NCBI GenBank assembly: GCA_944325235.1
Contig: CALUZE010000004.1
Span: 1-22,027 of the forward strand
DNA length: 22,027 nucleotides
Direction of reading: 5' to 3'
Source of the DNA: an uncultured Elusimicrobiales bacterium
GTDB lineage: Bacteria > Elusimicrobiota > Elusimicrobia > Elusimicrobiales > Elusimicrobiaceae
In this document: positions 1 through 8,110 of the stretch, one piece after another
Position numbering within the stretch: the stretch's first letter is position 1
How the letters are laid out: the number at the start of each line of letters is the position of its first letter
The notes under the pieces: model-generated
The model's database searches: none
Seen by the model: only the letters and a program-made list of their open reading frames with translations
Told to the model about the DNA's origin: nothing
Translations under genes and position numbers: made by a program

Positions 1-151
1 CGTCCGTGGAGGCATTGTCCAATACGGTTAGGGAACAGGAACGCACGGGGCTTTCCGGTGCCGTCAGCTGGGTAAGCGTACGCAACAAATGTTCCCGGCG
101 GTTATACGTCGGAAGAATAATTTCTAGTTGTTCTTGTAAGAGATTAGACAT
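1..151 (-). CDS. Family 2 glycosyltransferase, N-terminal fragment cut by the window edge
   Basis: The reverse strand reads from an ATG at 149-151 for 50 codons and is still open at base 1. The visible part has the start of a GT-A glycosyltransferase: a beta strand with ILPTYNR followed by a helix, and after about 45 residues the second strand ending in LDNASTD. Both are typical of family 2 enzymes, which move a sugar from a nucleotide-sugar to an acceptor, usually at the inner face of the cytoplasmic membrane. It starts 12 bases after the stop of the preceding glycosyltransferase gene, so it is probably the next gene of the same operon. Donor and acceptor cannot be told from this fragment, and the DxD and acceptor regions lie outside the window. 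Confidence 0.85.
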   Translation of the reverse strand, partial: MSNLLQEQLEIILPTYNRREHLLRTLTQLTAPESPVRSCSLTVLDNASTD

Positions 152-163
152 ATATATCCCATA

Positions 164-1297
164 TTATAAAGTTGTTCTTTTTTTAGTTCGTCTTTGATGC
201 CGCCACTCCCGCAACGTAAGCAACCAAAAGCACTTTCGTAAAAGCAGATAACATAATTTACCCAATGAAGCATTTTTGGCATTTCCTTCTTCGCTATTGT
301 AAATATAAAGAGGTTCTCGCAACATATCAGCACGTAAATTCTGCAACCCCCAACTAAATTTCTGCTGGATTTTATCACGTTGGATAGGATCTGACAGTAA
401 CGGAACTAAAGCCAAACGCCCTGCTAAGCGGTATGAAGGGCGTACCCCTTGCGTAGCAAAATAATGTGCCATAACAAACGGAATATATTCCGTATCTTCC
501 ATGGATAATAGGCCAGCGAAAGGGGACTGCGGTAACATTTGTTGAAGTAATTCAACCGAACGCGGCCCCTGCAAAAAGCTGTGCACCAATTGCATATCTT
601 CCAGACCAGCACGTTTTCTTATATTCGCTAGCTGTGCTATACCAGACATCTGCTTGTCATGCGTACGATAAAGAGCAAGTACATCATTTACAAAGGTCAC
701 CTTTCCTCCGTTAAGCAACACATGTATCCACAAGCTCATATCGGCCACAGACACACTTACACAATCCCATCGAATCCCGTGCAAAGCATCAGTTTGAATT
801 AATCCACCAGCAAATGGAAAAACGCTAGCACCTTCTAAAAAACGCCGCAGGTAAATATATTCCGGTTGATTGGACGGTTCTCGATCTGAAAACCAAGTCA
901 TTCCCAAAGGTTTTTTCTTTGCATCTACAAAAGAGATGTTACCAAAAGCCAATGCCGCCTTGTGCCGTGTAGCCGCGTGAATTAACTGTTCCAGCGCCGT
1001 TGGAAGCAATATATCATCCGCTGATAAGAGCTTGATATATTTCCCTCTTGCGACGGCCAAGCCTTCCTGTACTAGCATATTGCCAGAAGCCCCAGTATTA
1101 ATGGCTAAATCCCTATGTATTATGCGTTTATCCTTAAACGAATGGGCAATAGAGCGGCTTTGGTCACTGGAGGCATGATTAATTAAAATAAGTTCCCAAT
1201 TTAGATATGTCTGATTTAAAACAGATTCTATGCTATCATAAAGGAATTCTTGGTCATTATAATAAGAGATGATGACAGATATTAAATCATTTACCAT
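164..1297 (-). CDS. Family 2 glycosyltransferase, probably surface-polysaccharide assembly
   Basis: A 377-residue soluble protein. Residues 6-14 (ISVIISYYN) form the first strand of the GT-A fold and residues 92-95 are SADD, the usual metal- and nucleotide-binding DxD-type motif. A later stretch near residue 215 (NDVLALYRTHDKQMSG) matches the conserved tail of the catalytic domain. About 110 more residues follow without obvious membrane segments. The start overlaps the stop of the upstream membrane-protein gene by 11 bases, which implies translational coupling. Its place at the end of a CDP-sugar operon suggests it adds a sugar to a lipid-linked oligosaccharide in the cytoplasm. The sugar specificity is not readable from sequence. 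This stretch is visibly more A+T-rich than the rfb genes upstream, so it may have a separate origin. Confidence 0.9.
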   Translation of the reverse strand: MVNDLISVIISYYNDQEFLYDSIESVLNQTYLNWELILINHASSDQSRSIAHSFKDKRIIHRDLAINTGASGNMLVQEGLAVARGKYIKLLSADDILLPTALEQLIHAATRHKAALAFGNISFVDAKKKPLGMTWFSDREPSNQPEYIYLRRFLEGASVFPFAGGLIQTDALHGIRWDCVSVSVADMSLWIHVLLNGGKVTFVNDVLALYRTHDKQMSGIAQLANIRKRAGLEDMQLVHSFLQGPRSVELLQQMLPQSPFAGLLSMEDTEYIPFVMAHYFATQGVRPSYRLAGRLALVPLLSDPIQRDKIQQKFSWGLQNLRADMLREPLYIYNSEEGNAKNASLGKLCYLLLRKCFWLLTLREWRHQRRTKKRTTL

Positions 1298-3230
1298 ACA
1301 GTTTTCTCTCTTTATTAGAAGATTTCACTAAAAGCTCCAATGAAAAACCGTCTTCCAAAAAGGAATTTTCAAATTTTCCGTTTTTGGCGGCTTTCTTTTC
1401 ATAATGGCGAATCACTTTATATACGCCAGAATCAATTAAATGTTGGATATACTCGTCCAGTTGGCGCTGCCCTGAACGCTGGCCATCTCTAAAAATTTTT
1501 TCGTGGAATTGACGTGAGCCTTCCGAAAAACGCAAATACACGATGGCTTTGGGCAAGGGGCCTCGTTTCATTTTTTCAATTGTTTGTAAGGATTCGCTGT
1601 CCGGAGACACGTCATAATAATAGGAAATATAGAGTGTATAAGGCGGGCGATTTAACAACAGATAAAACACCTGGTTGTTATTAAAAGCTAAAATCGGATC
1701 GGACGGATCTGTATAGTGCTGCACATCCGTATAGATATCTTCCAGCATTTTCTTTTCTTCCCGCGGGAGTTTTAACCCGCGCAACACCGGGATAAATGAT
1801 TTTTCCAACGGCTGCACCACACTGCCGGCCTGCCACCCGTGAAAAACCGAAGGACTTTCTAGCTTCATAGAAACGCAAAAGAAAGCCACCAGCCCTGCAA
1901 ACCCCAACAATACAATATCCTTGGTCCAATTCCACTGGATTCTTTGTTTAAACAAGAAGCAGAATACAATTGCCAGCACATAGGGGTATGATACTGGAAA
2001 ACCATAACTTAAAACTGCCGAATAGGCCATCGCCAAGAAAGTGACATACAGCAAAAGTTCGGCATATACACGGTAATTCCGTTTTTTCACAAACAACGCC
2101 ATCAGGGCACTGTACAGACATAAGAACACAAACAAGCACAACCCTGCTATAATAAAAGCGTTTAGATTACTGCTATAACTGGATAGATGGAAACGAAATT
2201 CCTCAACCGAATGAGCGGTTTTTATCCAGGCGCAGCCAATAGCCGCCAAAATACCGCCCAGCACGCAAAGAACAAAAAGGCCCATGCGTTTTTTGTTCAT
2301 CATAAACGAAGGGGTTTTATACAAGCGCAAAATTTTATTGGAAACCAACACCTGTATGATAAAGCTGAGAATTCCTCCCAATAGCAAGGCACGCACAAAA
2401 GCGTAAGAAACAAAAATCTCCACAATCCGCCGGAAGAAAATATCCCCCACGCTGCCTTTGGATTCCGATAAAAATACTTGGCTTAAATAATCCGGCAAAC
2501 ACCCCCACACAGCCAAAGCAATCCACACCAGCCCCACAACTACTAAGGAAGACGCCAAGAGCTTCAAAAACACGTTACACGTCTCTCTAAAGCCTTTCTG
2601 GCGCCATACCGCCAAATGCAGCACGGCACACACTGCAATAATCGTCAGCGGACCGGAAGTTTGTTTGTTAAGGAAAGACAAGGCGAACAAGGTTCCAATT
2701 CCCCAAAGCGCTCCGTTGCTAATGGTATTTTTAACAAACAATTGTTTCAAAAACGCCCGCCCCGCAATAATCAGCCAGATGCACAAAATAATTGCGTAGA
2801 TATTGTACGAAGGGACACCATTGTCAAAAATGGAAGAAATAAAAATAAAATTAACGATAAGTGCACCCAAGACGGCGATTTTTTCGGAATAGAAACGAGT
2901 AAACAAGTGATAGAATGACCCGCCTAAAAGCAGCTTAACCCCAATATCCATCGCACGAAACACAATGAAAGTGTTCCCAAAAACGGCTTGGACCACCGTC
3001 CACAAACCAAGCGCAATGGGCGGCACAATTAAGGGAAAGTCTTTATAGGGAACCAATCCTTCCTGCAAAATAAACTGGGCATACAGGTTGTACCAACCTT
3101 CCACCAATGTAATAGATTTGTTCCAAAACAAAGCCACAAACAACAAAGTTCCCACCAGTACACTGGCCAAACCCAATAAATACGTTTTATGTTTACCAAT
3201 CAACCGTTTGAATTTTTTCCACATAATCAA
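1287..3230 (-). CDS. Polytopic membrane protein, GT-C (ArnT/PMT/GtrC-like) glycosyltransferase
   Basis: A roughly 645-residue protein with a short basic N terminus, about eleven to twelve hydrophobic segments and a C-terminal soluble domain of around 150 residues starting near residue 490. After the first membrane helix comes EGWYNLYAQFILQEG followed by PYKDFPL, the layout of the first periplasmic loop of GT-C enzymes, where the acidic residue normally acts as catalyst. GT-C enzymes use polyprenyl-phosphate sugars on the outer face of the membrane. The gene directly follows a GtrA-like flippase and a GtrB-like synthase, so it is the likely third (GtrC) partner. The start is uncertain. A TTG at 3228-3230 has AGGA about 7 bases upstream and overlaps the upstream TGA. 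An ATG at 3222-3224 lies two codons later, with that site too far away for good initiation. Confidence 0.8.
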   Translation of the reverse strand: MIMWKKFKRLIGKHKTYLLGLASVLVGTLLFVALFWNKSITLVEGWYNLYAQFILQEGLVPYKDFPLIVPPIALGLWTVVQAVFGNTFIVFRAMDIGVKLLLGGSFYHLFTRFYSEKIAVLGALIVNFIFISSIFDNGVPSYNIYAIILCIWLIIAGRAFLKQLFVKNTISNGALWGIGTLFALSFLNKQTSGPLTIIAVCAVLHLAVWRQKGFRETCNVFLKLLASSLVVVGLVWIALAVWGCLPDYLSQVFLSESKGSVGDIFFRRIVEIFVSYAFVRALLLGGILSFIIQVLVSNKILRLYKTPSFMMNKKRMGLFVLCVLGGILAAIGCAWIKTAHSVEEFRFHLSSYSSNLNAFIIAGLCLFVFLCLYSALMALFVKKRNYRVYAELLLYVTFLAMAYSAVLSYGFPVSYPYVLAIVFCFLFKQRIQWNWTKDIVLLGFAGLVAFFCVSMKLESPSVFHGWQAGSVVQPLEKSFIPVLRGLKLPREEKKMLEDIYTDVQHYTDPSDPILAFNNNQVFYLLLNRPPYTLYISYYYDVSPDSESLQTIEKMKRGPLPKAIVYLRFSEGSRQFHEKIFRDGQRSGQRQLDEYIQHLIDSGVYKVIRHYEKKAAKNGKFENSFLEDGFSLELLVKSSNKERKLYGK

Positions 3231-4168
3231 AAATTAATCCTTTCTTTTTCTATCACCAAGGGCCGCTTTAACACTTGCGTTAAAATAGCGCCGATATATT
3301 CCCCAATAATCCCAATAAAAAACAACTGGACGCTGGAAAAGAATAATACCGCCAACAGCAAAGGAGCCGTCCCCATCGGAAAGCGTTCCCAATAAAGCAG
3401 CTTCAACACCAAATAAACCAGTGCTAAAAACAGGCTGATGATCCCCAGTGCAAATCCGCCCAGCGCCGCCAAGCGAAGCGGCACTTTAGAGTGGTTGGTA
3501 AAGCCAATCATCGCGTTATCATAGAGCGTGTAGAAATTGTTTTTGGTAAACCCGCGTTTTCGCAACGGTTGTTCAAACGGAATCAGTTTATGGGCATAGC
3601 CCAACTCGCACACCAGCCCGCGCAGGTACGGATAGGGATCGCCCAACTTGCGCAGTTCGTCTATGACGCATTTGTCGTACAAGCCGAAACCCGTGCAATT
3701 AGGCTCCAGTTTGGCACCGGAATCATTCACCAAATTAAGCAGCCAATAGTACACGCGCCGCACTGCAAAAAACACCAAGGATTCTTTGCTGGTTTGTTTC
3801 TGCGCCAAAACGACTTTATAGCCTTTTTCCCACGCGGAAACAAACTGTGGAATCAGGGAGGGCGGATCCTGCAAGTCGGACGCCAGATAAATCACGGCAT
3901 CGCCCGACGTCTGCAAAAGGCCATAATACGGTGAGCGGATATGCCCGAAATTTCGCGCATTGGCTATTACTTTAAACCGTTTGTCCTGCGCGGCAATTTC
4001 GCGCAAAACGGCCAACGTTCCGTCTGTAGAAGCATTGTCCAGCACGATTTGTTCGTAATCGTATTTGTCTGCCAGTTGCAGCATTTGCGCTTTTACCTGT
4101 TCATACAAGTCGCGGACGTTTCCTTCTTCGTTATAGGCACTGGAAACGATAGAAATTTTCTTTTTCAT
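3227..4168 (-). CDS. gtrB: Polyprenyl-phosphate glycosyltransferase, GtrB/ArnC/DPM1-like
   Basis: A 313-residue protein with an N-terminal GT2 domain: ISIVSSAYNEEGN at residues 5-17, LDNASTDG at 43-50, and the family signature SDLQDPP at 97-103 with the catalytic aspartates. Two membrane helices follow (about 232-258 and 268-296). This is the layout of GtrB, ArnC and YfdH enzymes, which load a sugar from a nucleotide donor onto undecaprenyl phosphate on the cytoplasmic side. Its start lies one base after the stop of the GtrA-like gene, and its stop overlaps the alternative start of the GT-C gene. That gives a gtrA-gtrB-gtrC order like phage and Shigella O-antigen modification modules. The donor sugar is unknown; the CDP-sugar made by the same operon is a possible but unproven candidate. 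Confidence 0.88.
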   Translation of the reverse strand: MKKKISIVSSAYNEEGNVRDLYEQVKAQMLQLADKYDYEQIVLDNASTDGTLAVLREIAAQDKRFKVIANARNFGHIRSPYYGLLQTSGDAVIYLASDLQDPPSLIPQFVSAWEKGYKVVLAQKQTSKESLVFFAVRRVYYWLLNLVNDSGAKLEPNCTGFGLYDKCVIDELRKLGDPYPYLRGLVCELGYAHKLIPFEQPLRKRGFTKNNFYTLYDNAMIGFTNHSKVPLRLAALGGFALGIISLFLALVYLVLKLLYWERFPMGTAPLLLAVLFFSSVQLFFIGIIGEYIGAILTQVLKRPLVIEKERINF

Positions 4169-4169
4169 A

Positions 4170-4586
4170 TTACGCTTTAAACACCCATTTTTTATTTAAT
4201 CCAAATCCCAACAGCGCCAGCGGCAGCACCAGTATCGCCCCCGCCAGATACATGTTGGTTATACCGCCCATATCCAGCACTTTAAGGCCCAGCACGTTGC
4301 ACACATATACCAGGCCGTACACGCCAAAGAACTTGCCGAGCAGGCGGTTGTTGTGGCTTTTAAACACAATCACGCCGATGGTCTTAAAATTAAACAGTAC
4401 GCCCAATATAGTGGAAAAAAGCGGTGCAAAAATATAGTTACACCCCACCCACACAAAGAAAACATACAGCAAATATCCCACCAGCGTATTTAAGGCGCCC
4501 ACAAACAGAAAGGTGACAAATTGCTCGGGCAGACGGGAGAACCGGCTAATCAGATGAACCAATTGCCCAAAGAACTGTTTAATCAT
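4170..4586 (-). CDS. gtrA: GtrA-family membrane protein, putative polyprenyl-phosphate-sugar flippase
   Basis: A 138-residue protein with four predicted membrane helices (about 22-45, 50-70, 83-105 and 112-133), the size and shape of the GtrA/DPMS1 family. Near the start, FVTFLFVGALNTLVGYLLY carries the conserved F-x-x-V-G-x-x-N-T-x-x-x-x-x-x-Y pattern of the first helix. GtrA proteins are thought to flip undecaprenyl-phosphate-bound sugars to the periplasmic face. The start codon overlaps the stop of the ThDP-enzyme gene by four bases, and the GtrB-like gene starts one base after its stop. It is therefore both co-transcribed and closely coupled with its presumed partner. Family assignment is good; the flippase role is family knowledge, not visible here. 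Confidence 0.88.
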   Translation of the reverse strand: MIKQFFGQLVHLISRFSRLPEQFVTFLFVGALNTLVGYLLYVFFVWVGCNYIFAPLFSTILGVLFNFKTIGVIVFKSHNNRLLGKFFGVYGLVYVCNVLGLKVLDMGGITNMYLAGAILVLPLALLGFGLNKKWVFKA

Positions 4587-6388
4587 TTCTTTTTACTTCC
4601 TATCTGTTGGGCGGAAGCTTGAATGGTTTCCATTTCCTTGCGGTCCAAGAACGGGAACATATCCTCCAACGACGGGCTGACCATCGTACCGTCCGGCAAT
4701 TTACGGGCGGAAAGTTTAGGAGCAAACGTATAATCGTGCGTACAATCCAGCTCACACACCACCGGGCCGGGCATTTGCAGCACGCGGCGGATACCGGCTT
4801 TTAAATCCTTGTTTTTCCCAATGCGCACCGCCGGCAATCCAAACGCTTTGGCCACTTTTACAAAATCCGGCACTTCCACCCCGCTCTGCACGTTGCAGCC
4901 GGTCAAGCGTCCGTTAAAAAAGTTCCGCTGGGTCTGGATAATGGAGATATATTCGCCGTTTTTAATGACAAAAATTTTAAGGGGCAGACGGTTGGTTTTG
5001 ACGGTCTGCAATTCCTGTAAATTCATCATTATACTTCCATCCCCTTCCAGACAAACGGTATCCTTGTTGCCGCCGGCCGCACACATACCGATAGCCGCCG
5101 GCAAACCATAGCCCATAGACGCATCGCCCGAGTTGAGCAGCAGCCGCTGCCCCGCCTTAGACTCAAACGCTTGGAAAAACGCCACACAAGCCGTGCCGTT
5201 GGAAGCGGCCACCCGCGCCCCTTTCGGCAATTGTTTTCCTAACTCCTGCATAAACAGATAAGGATGCACTTTATCCGCAGGACGAATGGAAAATTCCCGC
5301 AAGGGCGGATATTGGGCCTTGAGCCGTTGGCAAAATGCCGACCATGGCGCAGGCGCCTGAAAAGGGCTTTTTTGACGCAACAGCGCTACGAGAAACTCCT
5401 TCACGTCTGCACACACCGGAACGTCCGGGCGAACGGTCGGCTTTTTGAGTTCGGCCGGGTCAATATCCACGATAATTTTTTTAGCGTTTTTGGCAAAGTT
5501 TTCCCAGTTATAGCTGGCCTGGCGGATGTTGTTGCGCGTACCTAAAAACAAAATGACGTCGGCGTTTTGCAACGCAAAATTGCCCGCGCGCTGGCCCACT
5601 GTGCCGATGCGTCCGGCAAACAGCGGGTCCGACGACGGAACCAAATCAAACCCGTTAAAAGTGGTCACCACCGGTATATGGGTTTTGTCCAGCAGGCGGC
5701 GCAACTCGGATTGAGCGCCCGCACAATGAATGCCGTTTCCCGCCACCAGCAGGGGCCGTTTGGCCCGCTCCAGCAAGCGCCATACGCGGGCGGACGTTTT
5801 GTCCAAAGACGATTTTTTAACGGAAGGACGGCGGAATTTTTTCATTTTTTTCGGGTCTACCGGCGCGGCCTGCACATTGAGCGGAATATCCACCCACACC
5901 GGGCCCGGGCGGCCGGACGCGGCACGGTAAACGGCTTCGTCCAGCACAGCGTCCAACTCGTAGGGGTCGGTAACCATTTGGGCATATTTGGTCAAGGGTT
6001 TAACAACGGAAATAATGTCCACTTCCTGGTCCCCCAATTGGCGCAGGGGAACCTGCGGGCAAGAAGCCATCGTGGTGGAAAATTTGACCTGGCCGGAAAT
6101 AAACAACACCGGCGCGCTGTCCGTCCAAGCGCCGAACACGCCGTTTAAACAATTCAACCCGCCGGGGCCGGTTGTCACGCACGCTACCGCCAGTTGTTGG
6201 CCGGTGCGGGCATACGCCTCGGCGCTCATGGCAACGGCTTGTTCGTTGTGGTTAAAAATGCGTTTGATTTGGGTGCTTTTACCAAAACTGTCATCCAAGT
6301 GCATCGCGCCGCCGCCGGTGACCATAAACACCTGGCGCACGCCGTATTTTTCCAATTTCTTGACCAAATAATCCGAAAGTTTAATCAT
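4583..6388 (-). CDS. Thiamine-diphosphate-dependent enzyme, acetolactate-synthase/YerE-like
   Basis: A 601-residue protein with the three-domain layout of the acetolactate synthase/pyruvate oxidase superfamily. The N-terminal pyrimidine-binding domain has GVRQVFMVTGGGAMH and the proton-relay glutamate E49 in HNEQAVA, then TTGPGG at 72-77. The central domain follows, and the C-terminal diphosphate-binding domain has GDGS followed by a conserved asparagine in IKNGEY. Full-length paralogues in sugar loci, such as YerE of Yersinia, decarboxylate pyruvate and attach the two-carbon unit to the keto group of CDP-4-keto-3,6-dideoxyglucose. That substrate is made by genes upstream in this operon, which is why I favour a sugar role over branched-chain amino-acid synthesis. 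No ilvN-like subunit lies next to it. It overlaps the cyclase gene by 8 bases and gtrA by 4. Confidence 0.85.
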   Translation of the reverse strand: MIKLSDYLVKKLEKYGVRQVFMVTGGGAMHLDDSFGKSTQIKRIFNHNEQAVAMSAEAYARTGQQLAVACVTTGPGGLNCLNGVFGAWTDSAPVLFISGQVKFSTTMASCPQVPLRQLGDQEVDIISVVKPLTKYAQMVTDPYELDAVLDEAVYRAASGRPGPVWVDIPLNVQAAPVDPKKMKKFRRPSVKKSSLDKTSARVWRLLERAKRPLLVAGNGIHCAGAQSELRRLLDKTHIPVVTTFNGFDLVPSSDPLFAGRIGTVGQRAGNFALQNADVILFLGTRNNIRQASYNWENFAKNAKKIIVDIDPAELKKPTVRPDVPVCADVKEFLVALLRQKSPFQAPAPWSAFCQRLKAQYPPLREFSIRPADKVHPYLFMQELGKQLPKGARVAASNGTACVAFFQAFESKAGQRLLLNSGDASMGYGLPAAIGMCAAGGNKDTVCLEGDGSIMMNLQELQTVKTNRLPLKIFVIKNGEYISIIQTQRNFFNGRLTGCNVQSGVEVPDFVKVAKAFGLPAVRIGKNKDLKAGIRRVLQMPGPVVCELDCTHDYTFAPKLSARKLPDGTMVSPSLEDMFPFLDRKEMETIQASAQQIGSKKK

Positions 6389-7457
6389 AGGCTAATTTTT
6401 TTAATTCTCCCAATACAGCCATAGCTTGATCGGGACGCAGATCCGTAATTTTCCTCAACTGGTGTTTATCTTCCAGCAAAATCAGCGCCAGGCCTTGGCC
6501 CGTATTTTTCTTGTCTTTTCCCATGGCTTGCACTACAGCTTCTTTGTCAGCGGGGATATCCTGGGCAGGCACTTTTACAATAGGCTGCAATACTTGTTGA
6601 CGAATAAATTGTTCTTCCTCCGCGCTTAAGGCTCCAATTCGGCGGGCGTATTCATTGGCCAACAACATTCCCAATACCACCGCTTGTCCATGCGGAATTT
6701 TAAAAGAGGAAGCCGTTTCCAATGCGTGTCCAAAACAATGCCCGTAATTAAGCAAATTGCGCAAGCCGGTATCAAATTCGTCTTGTTCTATATAAGCTTT
6801 TTTAATAGCCAAGCAGGCCGAAATAAACTTAAGTAACACCGCTTCGTCGCGTTTATCCAATGCCGGCAAATTTGCAATAAAATCCTGTGTCTGGGTTTTC
6901 CCCGCCATTAAGTGCAGCTTGGCCATTTCTCCAATGCCGGAATAATAATCCACTTCGGAAAGCGTATTTAAAAATCCGGGCCAAATGTGCACTTTATGCG
7001 GCGGATAAAAGGAGCCTATTAAGTTTTTATAGTGACGGAAATTAAGCGATGTTTTGGCCCCGATGCAGCTATCTACCTGTGCCAACAAGGTAGTCGGCAC
7101 AAAAGTCCATTTTATTCCGCGGTACAGGGTGGACGCTACAAAGCCCGTGATGTCCTGGACGATTCCGCCTCCAATGGACACCAAGTTCATATTCTTCTTG
7201 GGAGAAAGGGCCAGAATTTTTTGATACAAATCACACACGGTATCCAAATTTTTGTGGTCTTCCAACGCGTCCAAAATATATATATTTTCGGCCGGGAAGC
7301 CGGCAAAAGAGCTTTTGTATAATTCCCACACCCGTTTGTCCACTACATAAAACGCCGGAGCAAGGGCGGCAAGCTCTTTAAAGAAAGAATCAGTTCCTTC
7401 CATCACCACTTGATAGTTGCGAATATGAGAATGAATTTCCAACTCGTTTAAATGCAT
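6381..7457 (-). CDS. Dehydroquinate-synthase-fold sugar phosphate cyclase
   Basis: A 358-residue protein of the AroB/2-epi-5-epi-valiolone-synthase superfamily. The NAD site is GGGIVQD (96-102) and PTTLLAQVDS (121-130). The three zinc ligands are visible as E177 (GIGEMAK), H240 (NYGHCFGH) and H256 (PHGQA). K144-N145 and the D226-E227...R233 motif are also kept. Unlike ordinary AroB, which has GGKTGVN, it reads GAKTSLN at 133-139, closer to the GAKTGVN of valiolone-type cyclases. The family makes carbocycles from sugar phosphates through oxidation, elimination, reduction and an intramolecular aldol step. Lying between a short-chain dehydrogenase and a ThDP enzyme inside a CDP-dideoxysugar operon, it is unlikely to be the housekeeping shikimate enzyme. 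The true substrate is unknown. The start overlaps the upstream stop by 10 bases. Confidence 0.82.
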   Translation of the reverse strand: MHLNELEIHSHIRNYQVVMEGTDSFFKELAALAPAFYVVDKRVWELYKSSFAGFPAENIYILDALEDHKNLDTVCDLYQKILALSPKKNMNLVSIGGGIVQDITGFVASTLYRGIKWTFVPTTLLAQVDSCIGAKTSLNFRHYKNLIGSFYPPHKVHIWPGFLNTLSEVDYYSGIGEMAKLHLMAGKTQTQDFIANLPALDKRDEAVLLKFISACLAIKKAYIEQDEFDTGLRNLLNYGHCFGHALETASSFKIPHGQAVVLGMLLANEYARRIGALSAEEEQFIRQQVLQPIVKVPAQDIPADKEAVVQAMGKDKKNTGQGLALILLEDKHQLRKITDLRPDQAMAVLGELKKLAYD

Positions 7458-8110
7458 GAAAATCCCCCGTCTATAAACAAAGTTTGTCCTGTCATAAACG
7501 AATTTTGCTCCGATGCCAAGAAATACACCAGTTCAGCGATTTCTTTTGGTTCAGCCAAACGACGCATAGGCAAATTATCGGTAATTTGGCGGATTTGCTC
7601 GGGGGTATTGTTAGCGGAAGTCATTTCGGTATTTACAAATCCGGGTGCTACCGCATTAACCAATATATTATGCGGAGCCAATTCAACCGCAGCTGCAGTC
7701 GTCAGCCCATTGACCGCCGCCTTAGCCACCGAATACAATACCCTTCTGGGTTTGGAAAATTCACTCCAAATGGAAGAAAAATTTACAATTCTCCCATAAG
7801 ATTTCTTTTTCATAAACTTGGAAGCCCATTGGATAAGCTGTACCTGGGCCAATAAATTTACGGAAATCATCTTTTGGATTTTTTCATCTGTGACTTCTTC
7901 CAACCCGGCCAATTCGTTAATTCCGGCACAATTAACCAAGACCTCTACTCCCTGTGGGATAGAGGCCGTATACCGGGCAATAGAAGAATGGTCCGATAAA
8001 TTCATCTCTTCCCGGCTGGGAGCAAGTACATTAAACCCGCGGGAAAGAAACAAATCTTTAACAGCTTTGCCAATTCCCCGGCTTCCGCCGGTCAATAACA
8101 CGGTTTTCAT
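7448..8110 (-). CDS. Short-chain dehydrogenase/reductase
   Basis: A 220-residue classical SDR. The cofactor motif TGGSRGIG is at residues 7-14, NCAG at 60-63, catalytic S112/S113, and Y126-x-x-x-K130 (YSVAK). The C terminus keeps the PGFVNTEM and TGQTLFIDGG signatures. These enzymes oxidise or reduce one hydroxyl or keto group with NAD(P). The sequence resembles FabG-like reductases, but the location argues for a step in making the special sugar rather than fatty acid synthesis. The start overlaps the aldolase stop as ATGA and the stop lies inside the start of the cyclase gene. The three proteins are thus probably made in fixed ratio. The substrate cannot be assigned. Confidence 0.88.
   Translation of the reverse strand: MKTVLLTGGSRGIGKAVKDLFLSRGFNVLAPSREEMNLSDHSSIARYTASIPQGVEVLVNCAGINELAGLEEVTDEKIQKMISVNLLAQVQLIQWASKFMKKKSYGRIVNFSSIWSEFSKPRRVLYSVAKAAVNGLTTAAAVELAPHNILVNAVAPGFVNTEMTSANNTPEQIRQITDNLPMRRLAEPKEIAELVYFLASEQNSFMTGQTLFIDGGFSCI

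Noticed and set aside
5567..6148. 193-codon plus-strand ORF opposite the ThDP enzyme gene, and similar long antisense frames in cca and yebC
   Set aside because: Shadow frames of well-supported genes with the biased composition of antisense translation; no domain seen.
6381..7457. Housekeeping aroB
   Set aside because: Sugar-operon context and the GAKTSLN motif argue against it, although the family fold is the same.
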